Source of the DNA: Chloracidobacterium sp.
GTDB lineage: Bacteria; Acidobacteriota; Blastocatellia; Pyrinomonadales; Pyrinomonadaceae
DNA: 64,000 nucleotides
Reading direction: 5' to 3'
Assembly: GCA_016706275.1 (NCBI GenBank)
Contig: JADJJY010000005.1
Coordinates: forward strand, 22,746-86,745
Shown here: in pieces, positions 43,980-52,108 of the stretch
How the letters are laid out: each line of letters starts with the position of its first letter
Numbering within the stretch: the first letter of the stretch is position 1
Notes under the pieces: model-generated
The model's input: the letters and a program-made list of their open reading frames with translations, nothing else
The model's database searches: none
Told to the model about the DNA's origin: nothing
Program-made: the position numbers and the translations under genes

Positions 43980-44877
43980 CTAATTCCCGCCGATCGTCCA
44001 GTTCTGACCGAAACCAAACTTCTTATTTTCGACGCACTTGGGCGACGCCGGTACAAACGTTTTGCTCTCCTTCGAAGCCGAAAACCCTTTGTCGCTCACG
44101 ATCGAGGTTTTGTAAACAAAGATTATTTTAGTTATATCGTCACCATTTGCGCCTTCGAGATCGGAACCTTGCGTATTGTTGCCGAAGTTGACAGTGATCC
44201 CGATTGGAGTCGGGATATCCGCAGCACCGTCAAATGTCACACACTGCCCCCTAGGAGGACAACTAATCGAATTCTGGTTCTGCTGAATCGTCTCGGTCTT
44301 CCACTTACCTGTACGACGATTGAAATACTTGACCGCCGTTACCTTCATAAACTTGTTGGTACCATTCCTGAATTCAAAGGTCACCTGTTTACACGAACCG
44401 CTCGGATTCTCGGGAACCGGTGCCGGAGCCTTTATCTCCCAACGTTGCCCAAACCCATAGGTCTTATCGCGGACGCATCGCGGACTCTACGGAACAAATT
44501 CGCGGCTCTCATAGTCTTTTTCGTATTCTTATCCTCGAACACAAAACGATCTTGGTCAGATCGTCACCTTCAGCGCTACCGAGATTGTCCCAGCCAAATT
44601 TGCAATCGACATTTCTTGCGCAGGTTTTATTGGGTGTGTCCTCCGTTTTCCACTTGCCGTCGGTCCGGTTGTAATACTTTATTTTCTTGATCTCCACCGG
44701 GCCGGGCCCGACATTCCACACGATGAACGAGACATTTTGGCACGAATCAAACCTCGCATCGAGGGAATCGTTGACAAGCGACTTCGCACCGCTGGGTTGT
44801 CCCCACCCGTTAAGAGCGTATATTATCGCCGCGATTGCCATGACAGTTGTGATCGTAAGTTTTATTCTAGATCTCAT
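43980..44877 (-). pseudogene. Decayed copy of the two-module secreted Cys-rich protein
   Basis: Homologue of the intact gene at 45165-46193. Signal peptide and module one (DGKWKTEDTP, DNLGSAEGDDLTKIV) run from 44877 to about 44530, then the frame is lost: two shifts and an in-frame TAG near 44490-44535 separate it from ESREFVP, RDKTYGFGQRWEI and module two (MTFEFRNGTNKF ... GDDITKIIFVYKT), which is open to the stop at 43980. The intact copy shows what was lost. Sits in a tandem duplication with an rpmA remnant. Confidence 0.8.
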
Positions 44878-44942
44878 TTTCTCAACTCCATTTCAACGTT
44901 AGGTTGTCATTTTCTCCCACCACTGAATGACCGCATTTAGCG

Positions 44943-45054
44943 AATTTGGCGGCGAGCATGTATACGGCGGCAAAATCATCGCACGTTCATCAGCGTCTAC
45001 GCCGCCGGAGCCCCTGAACTTGCCCCGAAGGTCGTCGCCGAAGCCGCTGCCTAG
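44943..45054 (+). pseudogene. rpmA remnant (internally deleted, frameshifted)
   Basis: Matches rpmA on both sides of a deletion: AATTTGGCGGCGAGCATG ... ATCATCGCACG corresponds to the KFGGEHV...IIAR region, then jumps to TTCATCAGCGTCTACGCCGC, the FISVYAAGAPELAPK region, through the stop. About 115 bases and one further base are lost, so the frame is broken. The bases after the stop also match those after the true rpmA, including the terminator. No start codon remains. Confidence 0.85.
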
Positions 45055-45114
45055 GTCACTTCAGTACCACCTGCTATACCGGGTTATTGAACCCCGATAA
45101 TACTCAACATTGAG

Positions 45115-45144
45115 AAGCACACGTCGTACGGCGCGTGCTTTTTT
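45115..45144 (+). terminator. Duplicate of the rpmA terminator
   Basis: AAGCACACG-TCGTACGG-CGCGTGCTT with T-run; identical loop to 43626-43656 and a single mismatch in the stem. Confidence 0.8.
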
Positions 45145-45164
45145 GCTTTGTATTATGGAACGCC

Positions 45165-46193
45165 TTAAGGCTTATTCCGGTTAGGCCTTTTAACCCTGGG
45201 TTTCTTGACCGTCGTCGTGGTCGTGCCGTTAACGGCTGCTCCTGCTGCGGGATTCTCAACTCGTGCCGGCGTCTTCCTGGTTGGATTCCCTGTTGCGTTA
45301 TTAGTGCTTGACGCAGAGCCCTTTGTGATCGACCAGCTTGCTCCTGTTCCATAATCCTTACCCGGACGGCAGCGTGGGTCCGTCGGAACAAACGTCTTAC
45401 TTTCAAAAGGCCCGGACCACTCACCCGCCGAAAAACCGGGGTCCGCAGCAGAATGGGTTTTATACACAAAAATTATCTTAGTAATGTCTTCGCCATCCGC
45501 ATCAGCTAATGTGTCTGGGCCGACAGTACATTTCTGACCCGGCTCACATGTCACATTATTTACTTCTTCGGTCTTCCATTTACCGCTATTCCGGTTAAAG
45601 TATTTGACCTTGTCGATCTTTACATCGCTCCTACTCAAAACGTTGGAACTATTTCCCGTTTTATTCCAAACAACAAATGAAACGTCGGCACAAGAATCGC
45701 CAATCGTATTTGATCCGGTCGTATTACCAACGATCGCCCAAGCAAATGAATCGCCATACTGTTTATTGGCACGGCACGCAGGGCTTTCCGGCCGAAACTC
45801 CTGACTGATAAAACCGCCGGTCCATCCGTTGCCCATACGCTCCTTAAATTCGTATTTTATCTTGGTGATGTTGTCCCCTTCTGCACTAGACAAATTATCG
45901 CCGCCCGTATAGCAGCTCTGACCGGGCCGGCAAGTGTTGTACGAGAGGCTCTCCGTACGCCATTTCCCGTCAGTACTGTTGAAATACTGAACCTTAGTGA
46001 CCTGGATATCTACTCTCCGGCCGTTGCGAAACGCAAATTTCACGTTCTTACAAGAGTCGAACAACGAGACCGACTCAACCACGTCTGTACTTGCCGCGAC
46101 AGCTGCGCCGTAACGCAGGTACACGGCGGTCGTAGCAAAGACCGTCAGAGCCAAAACGGCTATCACGCCCCTGTTTGTTTTCATACCTATCAT
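45165..46193 (-). CDS. Secreted protein with two Cys-containing repeat modules
   Basis: 342 residues from the ATG at 46193, which has GGAGG upstream; the Met three codons later is also possible. A signal peptide (VIAVLALTVFATTAVYLRYG) leads into two ~100-residue modules, each with SC(K/A)(N/D)V at the start, YFN-x5-GKW(K/R)TE, a Cys pair (NTCRPGQSC, VTCEPGQKC), then DxLAxAEG(D/E)xITKI, and a Cys near the end. The C-terminus is Thr/Asn/Lys-rich and basic. I do not recognise the family; extracellular function is inferred from the signal peptide. Confidence 0.75.
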   Translation of the reverse strand: MIGMKTNRGVIAVLALTVFATTAVYLRYGAAVAASTDVVESVSLFDSCKNVKFAFRNGRRVDIQVTKVQYFNSTDGKWRTESLSYNTCRPGQSCYTGGDNLSSAEGDNITKIKYEFKERMGNGWTGGFISQEFRPESPACRANKQYGDSFAWAIVGNTTGSNTIGDSCADVSFVVWNKTGNSSNVLSRSDVKIDKVKYFNRNSGKWKTEEVNNVTCEPGQKCTVGPDTLADADGEDITKIIFVYKTHSAADPGFSAGEWSGPFESKTFVPTDPRCRPGKDYGTGASWSITKGSASSTNNATGNPTRKTPARVENPAAGAAVNGTTTTTVKKPRVKRPNRNKP

Positions 46194-46426
46194 AGAAAAA
46201 CTTAACCTCCGATCTTTTTTTGACGTTATCATACACCAATTAGCCGAAAATCTATTATTTTTTTTCAAAAAAGCAGGTAGCAGTATCGAACAAATACTTT
46301 TTGATCTGAAAATATATCGCTCAGAAAAATTATTGTGATCTTTTTCCTACAACTTAGGGAAACTACATAATAATTGGGTGCAGATCGCACTGCGCCGTAA
46401 ATCCTTTGAACCAAAACGTTACTGGA
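46194..46426. other. AT-rich intergenic stretch
   Basis: Long A- and T-runs (CTATTATTTTTTTTCAAAAA, AAAATATATCGCTCAG, AAAAATTATTGTGATC) make this the most AT-rich segment of the window. It adjoins the DnaA-box-like array and could be a DNA-unwinding element. It holds no gene. Confidence 0.5.
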
Positions 46427-46481
46427 TTTTCCACAATCTTATCCACATTTTTTGCACAGGCAAATCCACAGCATTTCCACA
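46427..46481 (+). promoter_or_regulatory. Array of five DnaA-box-like 9-mers, 11-12 bp apart (candidate origin)
   Basis: On one strand: TTTTCCACA (46427), TTATCCACA (46439, a perfect consensus box), TTTTGCACA (46450), AAATCCACA (46462) and ATTTCCACA (46473). Start-to-start distances are 12, 11, 12, 11 bases, all same orientation. It lies beside an AT-rich segment in the largest intergenic gap, between a leftward and a rightward gene. Could be the chromosomal origin or a DnaA-responsive regulatory site. DnaA itself is not in the window. Confidence 0.55.
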
Positions 46482-46523
46482 GAAGGCCTGTAAAATAAAG
46501 GCAATAGTTAAAGTACTTTCTAC

Positions 46524-46551
46524 TTGACTTCCGTTTTTTTGGGTGTAAACT
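46524..46551 (+). promoter_or_regulatory. Candidate promoter of the structured RNA
   Basis: TTGACT (46524-46529), 16-base spacer, TAAACT (46546-46551); start expected near 46558, where the structured region begins. Confidence 0.5.
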
Positions 46552-46557
46552 GGTTTC

Positions 46558-47062
46558 ACAGTCGAGGTTGCTAAGGGAACTTTGACCGGCACCGAGAGGT
46601 GGAGCGGACGCGGTGACGCGATCGTTTGAGAGCAGAAGGAGCGGAAAGCCGCTGCTTGGTACGCTCGGAGCCGAAGCCGAAAGGCTTGCTAAGGCCGGAC
46701 GAAAGAAAGGCCAAGTTGTTCGGATAAAAACGGACAACGCCCGACGGACTTGATCAGCCAAAGGGTGCTATGTCGCTCACGTCGAAAGACGAGGGCCTCG
46801 TTGCCGGGAACGTAACCGGTGGTGGAGGAAAAGCCACCAAAAAAAGACCTAACGGCACCGTGCTTTCGAGCACAACAGTTTGAATTTATTCATTTTGGGT
46901 GCTGACCGGAGAGAGTCCTCCGCAGGAAGAGCTTCGGGATACAAAATCGGCGGTTCGAACGTGTACATGCGAGAGCCGCCAAACCTTTACCCTACACTTC
47001 GGTGAAAGGCAAAGAAAATAAAAGCATCGAAACGGGCAACCGGGACGATGCTTTTGTTTTTT
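46558..47062 (+). ncRNA. Highly structured ~500 nt RNA of unknown family
   Basis: Has its own promoter and terminator and no open frame of note. Hairpins are dense, several capped by GNRA or UUCG-type loops: CGCG-GTGA-CGCG, AAGCC-GAAA-GGCTT, CGTC-GAAA-GACG, GTGCT-TTCG-AGCAC, CGGAG-AGAGTC-CTCCG, GTTGTTCG...CGGACAAC, and GGCGG...CCGCC. I could not match it to RNase P RNA (no GAGGAAAGTCC core), tmRNA, SRP, 6S or the common riboswitches. It may be a new or lineage-specific RNA, or a divergent known RNA. obgE begins 65 bases later. Confidence 0.65.
47020..47062 (+). terminator. Terminator of the structured RNA
   Basis: 10-base stem AAAAGCATCG / CGATGCTTTT with an inner CGGG...CCGG pairing, followed by GTTTTTT. 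Confidence 0.85.
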
Positions 47063-47126
47063 GGCGCGAGTTCGTGGAATTTGTTCGACTTCCCCTATCG
47101 CCGGCAAAGGCTTAGAATAGAAAGTT

Positions 47127-48158
47127 ATGTTCATTGACCGCGTAAAGATCAAGGTAAAGGCCGGTGACGGCGGCAACGGTGTCACGGCTTTTCGGCGCGA
47201 AAAATTTATCCCTCGCGGCGGACCCTCTGGAGGCGATGGCGGTGTTGGCGGCTGCGTGTATATGGAATCGCACGAAGGGCTCAACACTCTGCTGCACCTG
47301 CGTTACAATCCCGAACACAAGGCCGAACGCGGCCGCCACGGCGAAGGTTCTAACCGTTATGGCAAGGACGGCGAAGACGCTGTCGTCAAGGTACCGGTCG
47401 GCACGCAAGTTTTTGATCCTGAGACTAATGAACTGCTTTTTGATTTCACCGAGCCCGGACAGCGTTATATGGCGGCTAAGGGCGGCAAAGGCGGCTGGGG
47501 CAACTCACACTTTGCGACCGCCACGCGGCAGGCTCCGAAATATCATTACAACGGCCGCCCTGGCGGCGAACGCGAGTTGCAGCTTGAGCTAAAACTGATC
47601 GCCGATGTCGGGCTGGTCGGCTTTCCAAACGCTGGCAAATCGACGCTGATCTCAGTCATCTCCGCGGCAAAGCCAAAGATCGCCGATTACCCTTTTACGA
47701 CGCTTGAGCCCAATTTAGGCGTTGTTGATATGGGTGATTTCAGGACATTTGTCGTCGCCGACATCCCCGGACTCATCGAAGGTGCATCGGACGGAGCGGG
47801 GCTTGGACATCGTTTTCTTCGCCACGTCGAGCGGACAAAACTGATGCTGCATCTCGTAGATGTCTCGTCGCTGTCGGGTCGTGATCCGGTTTCGGATTAC
47901 GAGATCATCAACCGAGAGCTTGCCAATTACGACGCCGACCTCGCAAAACGCCCGCAGCTCATCGTCGCAACAAAGATCGACGCCATGGACGACCCCGACC
48001 GCCTCGATGCCTTAAAGAAAAGGGCGAAAAAGGACAAAATGCCTTTCTTTGAGATCTCGTCAGTAACGAACAAAGGCGTAAAAGATCTGGTGAGTGCAGT
48101 TGCGGTCGCGTTAGACGAAATAACCAGAGAAGAAGCTGAGAAAGCGGCTGCGGTTTAG
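47127..48158 (+). CDS. obgE: GTPase Obg (CgtA)
   Basis: Ribosome-associated GTPase in 50S assembly and stringent response. 343 residues. The Gly-rich Obg fold occupies ~1-160 (GGDGGNGVTAFRREKF, PSGGDGGVGG), then the G domain with GFPNAGKSTL, switch II DIPGLIEGA and NKGV-type C-terminal motifs. No long C-terminal domain, as in many non-Firmicutes. First of a tight plus-strand operon with nadD, rsfS, rlmH, dksA-like and comF. Confidence 0.97.
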   Translation: MFIDRVKIKVKAGDGGNGVTAFRREKFIPRGGPSGGDGGVGGCVYMESHEGLNTLLHLRYNPEHKAERGRHGEGSNRYGKDGEDAVVKVPVGTQVFDPETNELLFDFTEPGQRYMAAKGGKGGWGNSHFATATRQAPKYHYNGRPGGERELQLELKLIADVGLVGFPNAGKSTLISVISAAKPKIADYPFTTLEPNLGVVDMGDFRTFVVADIPGLIEGASDGAGLGHRFLRHVERTKLMLHLVDVSSLSGRDPVSDYEIINRELANYDADLAKRPQLIVATKIDAMDDPDRLDALKKRAKKDKMPFFEISSVTNKGVKDLVSAVAVALDEITREEAEKAAAV

Positions 48159-48159
48159 C

Positions 48160-48816
48160 ATGAAACGTATCGCATTTTATGGAGGCTCATTTGACCCGCC
48201 GCATCGCGGGCATCTCGCGATAGCCGATGCGTTGGTCGATCGGTTTGGGCTCGATGCGTTTGTTTTTATCCCGGCCTTTCATGCCCCGCATAAGGCCCGG
48301 CTAAAGCCAACATCCGCCTATGATCGCTACACGATGCTGTGTCTCGCGACACAGAATTCGGCAAACATTACCGTTTCGCAATTTGAGATCGAGATGCCCG
48401 AACGACCGTATTCGGTCGAGACGCTTTCGCGGATCCTCGAACAGATGCCGGATGACGAGATCTATTTTGTCATCGGTGCAGATTCTTGGCGGGACATCCT
48501 GACTTGGCGTGAATGGGAAAAGGTCATGACAATGGTCAATATCATTGTCGTCACGCGGCCGGGCGTCGAGATCGGTTTTGATCATGTTACCGACAACATC
48601 CGTGAGAGGATAGTCGATCTGCGGAATGGCGAAGAGGAGAAAAGGCGAAGAGGAGAGCGGGCGAATCCGCAATCTATTTTCATCACCGACGCGGTCAATA
48701 TGGACATTTCCGCGACCGAAATTCGCCGTAAGATCCGCGAAGAAGACCCGACATGGCACGAAGATGTAACTGCCGAGGTTGCAAATTACGTCGAAAAATA
48801 TCAGATTTATAGCTAA
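48160..48816 (+). CDS. nadD: Nicotinate-nucleotide adenylyltransferase
   Basis: NaMN + ATP to NaAD in NAD synthesis. 218 residues. Nucleotidyltransferase motif GGSFDPPHRGHLAIA at residues ~7-21 and ISATEIRRKI near the C-terminus are diagnostic. Starts 1 base after obgE ends and its stop overlaps the rsfS start, so translation is coupled. Confidence 0.95.
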   Translation: MKRIAFYGGSFDPPHRGHLAIADALVDRFGLDAFVFIPAFHAPHKARLKPTSAYDRYTMLCLATQNSANITVSQFEIEMPERPYSVETLSRILEQMPDDEIYFVIGADSWRDILTWREWEKVMTMVNIIVVTRPGVEIGFDHVTDNIRERIVDLRNGEEEKRRRGERANPQSIFITDAVNMDISATEIRRKIREEDPTWHEDVTAEVANYVEKYQIYS

Positions 48817-49244
48817 TGGAAGAAACACAGGAAAGATCGCTTCAACGCGAAGCGGTCAAGATAGAAATAGCAGAAAAGCCAACCAAGTTTTCCGAACTCG
48901 ACCCCGAAGTAAAACTCGCGATCCAATGTGCCAGTGACAAAAAGGCATACGACCTAGTCGCGCTCGATCTACGCAGCATTGCCAGCTTTACCGAGTTTTT
49001 TATTATCGCAACCGGAGCCAACCAACGTCAGGTACAGGCCATCGCCGATGAGATCAAGGAGCAGCTAAAAGAACAGCTCAACTCACGTCCCGTGCGTATC
49101 GAGGGATATGCCAGCGGCGAATGGGTGCTTGTCGATTACGGCGATTTCATTGTTCACGTATTTAATAAAGAGGCTCGTGAGTTTTACGACCTCGCCCGAT
49201 TGTGGCTGGATGCACGCAAAGTCGAACTGCCGGCAGACATTTAA
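48816..49244 (+). CDS. rsfS: Ribosomal silencing factor RsfS
   Basis: Binds L14 and blocks subunit joining when nutrients are low. 142 residues including a ~30-residue N-terminal extension before the ASDKKAYDLVALDLRSIASF core; VRIEGYASGEWVLVDYGDFI is the family signature. The stop overlaps the rlmH start (TAATG). Confidence 0.95.
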   Translation: MEETQERSLQREAVKIEIAEKPTKFSELDPEVKLAIQCASDKKAYDLVALDLRSIASFTEFFIIATGANQRQVQAIADEIKEQLKEQLNSRPVRIEGYASGEWVLVDYGDFIVHVFNKEAREFYDLARLWLDARKVELPADI

Positions 49245-49696
49245 TGAAATTCAAGTTTATTTGGGTCGGCAAGACCAAAAATAAAAATTACGCGGCGCTG
49301 CAGGACGAATATCTGCAGCGTCTTTCGCATTTTGTCAAAACAGAGACGGTCGAGGTTCGCGATTCTGCTCCGCACGAGGGCAAAGAAATTGAGGGCAAAC
49401 GAATTCTCGAAAAATTGAATCAAAGCTCTTTCGTCTGTTTGCTTGATGTTACGGGCCGCGGCATCTCGTCACCACAGCTGGCGACTGAGATCGAGAAATG
49501 GCAGAACGCCGGCCACAAAGAGATAACGTTTGTGATCGGCGGCCCCGATGGCATTTCGTCCGAGGTTGCTGAAAGTGCCTCGCTCGTGCTATCTTTATCG
49601 TTTCTCACTTTTACCCACGAGATGGCTCGTGTCGTTATGCTAGAGCAATTATACCGGGCCTATACAATTATTAGGGGTTTCCCTTACCAAAAATGA
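49244..49696 (+). CDS. rlmH: 23S rRNA pseudouridine-1915 N3-methyltransferase RlmH
   Basis: SPOUT methyltransferase acting on 70S ribosomes. 150 residues from the ATG at 49244 that overlaps the rsfS stop; an upstream in-frame start is rejected. The knot motifs FVIGGPDGISSEVAESASLV and LEQLYRAYTIIRGFPYQK are complete. The stop overlaps the dksA-like start by 4 bases. Confidence 0.95.
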   Translation: MKFKFIWVGKTKNKNYAALQDEYLQRLSHFVKTETVEVRDSAPHEGKEIEGKRILEKLNQSSFVCLLDVTGRGISSPQLATEIEKWQNAGHKEITFVIGGPDGISSEVAESASLVLSLSFLTFTHEMARVVMLEQLYRAYTIIRGFPYQK

Positions 49697-50046
49697 GTAA
49701 ATCGAATTTAAAAGAAGTAAAAGAAAAACTTCTCGCTGAGAGAGACCTACTTATCGAGAAGCTAAAAGGCAACGATCTGTCGATCGACGATGCCGAAACG
49801 CCGGATCCGGTCGATCTGGCGGTCCGCAATTATTCTAAAAATGTGATGCTTGCTGTTTCGGAAAACGAAAGCAAACAGCTCACACTCATCGACGAGGCTC
49901 TGTTGCGTATCGAGGACGATGAATACGGTACGTGTCAGAACTGCGAAAAAGACATCAACCCCAAACGTCTCGCAGCGATCCCCTGGGCAAGATACTGTCT
50001 CGATTGTCAGGAATTGCTTGAGAAAGGCCTGCTCGACGAAGACTAA
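49693..50046 (+). CDS. DksA/TraR-family zinc-finger protein
   Basis: 117 residues. Coiled-coil N-terminal half (KEKLLAERDLLIEKLKGNDL...) followed by a Cys4 finger with spacing C-x2-C-x17-C-x2-C (GTCQNC ... YCLDC). The coiled-coil tip carries DPVDLA rather than a clear DxxDxA, so RNA-polymerase-linked ppGpp action is possible but not certain. Within the obgE operon. Confidence 0.88.
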   Translation: MSKSNLKEVKEKLLAERDLLIEKLKGNDLSIDDAETPDPVDLAVRNYSKNVMLAVSENESKQLTLIDEALLRIEDDEYGTCQNCEKDINPKRLAAIPWARYCLDCQELLEKGLLDED

Positions 50047-50056
50047 GCTTTGACTT

Positions 50057-50785
50057 ATGCTCAAGGAGCTTAAAAACTCCCTGCTCTCGATAATATATCC
50101 ACAAGAATGCCGTGTCTGTTTTTCTCAGGTCGAGAATGCGGGCGACGGCATTTCTTGCATTAAGTGTTGGAGCGAAACTCGTATCTTCGACGGCAGCGAG
50201 ATGCTCTGCGACAAATGTGGCGCGTTCTTTGGCGACAAAGCTGCCCCCGTTGCTGTGTTTTGCCACAAATGCGACGATCATTTCTACGACAAAGCTGCTG
50301 CGGTTGGCGTGTATGAAAAAGCGATGTCCGCGACCGTGCTCAATCTAAAGGAACAACCAGTTTTGCCAAAACGATTACGCGAGCTTATCCCGGCTGCGAT
50401 CGAAAGAAATGGGTTTGGCAGAGCTGACCTTATCATCCCGATTCCATTATCAAAACAGCGACGAATCGAACGCGGTTTTAATCAGGCTGAGGTTATTGCC
50501 AATGAGATATCTCATGCCACAGATATACATATCGACAAAGCGAGTCTCTCGAGAAAACTCCACACACCGATTCACCGCGTGGGTATGGACAAGCGGGCGA
50601 GAGAACTTACTGTTCAGAATGCTTTCGAAGTATTGCGGCCAAAGCTGATCGCGGGAAAGAAAATACTATTGGTTGATGATGTTTTTACTTCCGGAGCAAC
50701 CGCGTCATATTGTGCCAAAGCTCTAAAGAAAAACGGAGCGGTCGAGGTGAATATATTTACACTCGCTCGCGCCGTTATGAACTAG
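50057..50785 (+). CDS. comF: ComF-family phosphoribosyltransferase-like protein
   Basis: 242 residues. An N-terminal Cys-rich part (CRVC near residue 16, ISCIKCW, LCDKCG, FCHKC) is followed by a PRT-like domain with LIIPIPLSKQRRIERGFNQ and the motif ILLVDDVFTSGATA. ComF proteins act in natural competence. Last gene of the obgE operon, 10 bases after the dksA-like gene. Confidence 0.88.
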   Translation: MLKELKNSLLSIIYPQECRVCFSQVENAGDGISCIKCWSETRIFDGSEMLCDKCGAFFGDKAAPVAVFCHKCDDHFYDKAAAVGVYEKAMSATVLNLKEQPVLPKRLRELIPAAIERNGFGRADLIIPIPLSKQRRIERGFNQAEVIANEISHATDIHIDKASLSRKLHTPIHRVGMDKRARELTVQNAFEVLRPKLIAGKKILLVDDVFTSGATASYCAKALKKNGAVEVNIFTLARAVMN

Positions 50786-50796
50786 ATACAAAAACT

Positions 50797-52035
50797 CTAG
50801 GGATTCTTGCGTGCTCCACCGCGTATTTCAACGCTCTCCGCTGGCCTGGCAGCACTTCCGACCATCTTTTCGATTGTGCCGCTTTGGCCAATGAGATAGA
50901 GCTCGCCTGACTGGTCCTCAGCAAAACCGACGATACTCCGTCCTGAGCTGAGTAGGACCGTCTGAGTATTGTTGTTCCACATTAAGACCTCACCGGAACA
51001 ATAATCCCCATAAATATAACTCCCGTCTGGAAAAGTGTTCTGCCTTCCGCGATATACGTAACCGCCTGTAATCGAGCATCGGGTATTACCCGCCCCTGCG
51101 CTACTGTATTCGAATAGCGGCGGCAGATAGTTTGTCGGCGTACAAAGTCCCGCGTCATTGCCGGTACAATGTAATCCCTCATATACACGCCAGCCGTAGT
51201 TGCCGCCGAGGGTAATAATATCGACTTCTTCCCAAGAAAATTGACCCACATCAGCCGCCCACAATTGGCGCGTTCCGCGCCGGTCAAATGAAAATCTATA
51301 CGGATTGCGCATTCCAATCGCGTAGATCTCATCGGCACCTGGGATGGCTCCTGCGAAGGGATTATCGGGCGGTATGTTGTATTGCGGCACCTGACCCACA
51401 GGCACATTATCAACATCCAAACGGATGATCTTTCCTAGCAAAGAATTGATATTCTGCGCATTGTTCGGTACATCGTTCGACCCGCCACCATCTCCAGGCC
51501 CAGCATACAGATATCCATCCGGGCCAAAAGCTACGGTACCTCCGTTGTGGTTTGAATTTGTCGGGTGGAGGATAGTAATGATGTTCTTTTCAGTCGTGTC
51601 AGCCACATTTGGGTTAGTCGCCGATACTTGGAACTCAGAGATCTTGATCGCCCCTACCGGGCTATCGGCCGTGTAATATACGAAAAACCGTCGGTTGGTC
51701 CTGTATTGCGGGTGAAAAGCGAGCCCCAGAAGCCCTCGCTCACCTCCCGAAAGAACCGGCCCCGATATATCAAGAAACGTTGTTGGCGTAGTCGAACCCG
51801 GCTGGAGCACACGGATCAATCCCCCTTGCTGAACAATAAACAACCGCTGACTGCGGTCCGTTGCTCTTGTCATAAAGACAGGTGAACTGAGGCCGGAAAG
51901 AAACGGCTGGAGTGTGATCGCGGCCGGGCTTTCGTCCTCAGAGATCGAAATACTACGGTCATCCTGTCCAAACGTAATGTTGAAAAACGCCCCAACCAAA
52001 ACAGCTAAAACGCCGAAACTACTAATTCTTTTCAT
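50797..52035 (-). CDS. PQQ-type (YliI/Asd) soluble sugar dehydrogenase, secreted
   Basis: 412 residues with a signal peptide (MKRISSFGVLAVLVGAFFNI). The glucose/sorbosone dehydrogenase beta-propeller is visible: LSSPVFMTRATDRSQRLFIV at the start, NHNGGTVAFGPDGYLYAGPG with the catalytic His region, and GGYVYRGRQN / YIYGDYCSGEV in later blades. Binds PQQ and calcium by family knowledge; substrate likely aldose sugars. Convergent with comF. Confidence 0.88.
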   Translation of the reverse strand: MKRISSFGVLAVLVGAFFNITFGQDDRSISISEDESPAAITLQPFLSGLSSPVFMTRATDRSQRLFIVQQGGLIRVLQPGSTTPTTFLDISGPVLSGGERGLLGLAFHPQYRTNRRFFVYYTADSPVGAIKISEFQVSATNPNVADTTEKNIITILHPTNSNHNGGTVAFGPDGYLYAGPGDGGGSNDVPNNAQNINSLLGKIIRLDVDNVPVGQVPQYNIPPDNPFAGAIPGADEIYAIGMRNPYRFSFDRRGTRQLWAADVGQFSWEEVDIITLGGNYGWRVYEGLHCTGNDAGLCTPTNYLPPLFEYSSAGAGNTRCSITGGYVYRGRQNTFPDGSYIYGDYCSGEVLMWNNNTQTVLLSSGRSIVGFAEDQSGELYLIGQSGTIEKMVGSAARPAESVEIRGGARKNP

Positions 52036-52108
52036 ATCAATACTCGTTAAAACTCTTTGAACCTAATAATTCTATAATAGCCGTTCGACCGTTATAAACA
52101 CAAGAAGT

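Noticed and set aside
46558..47062. RNase P RNA, tmRNA or SRP RNA
   Set aside because: None of the conserved cores (GAGGAAAGTCC, tag/acceptor ends, GGTCAGG...GGAAGG) is present on either strand.
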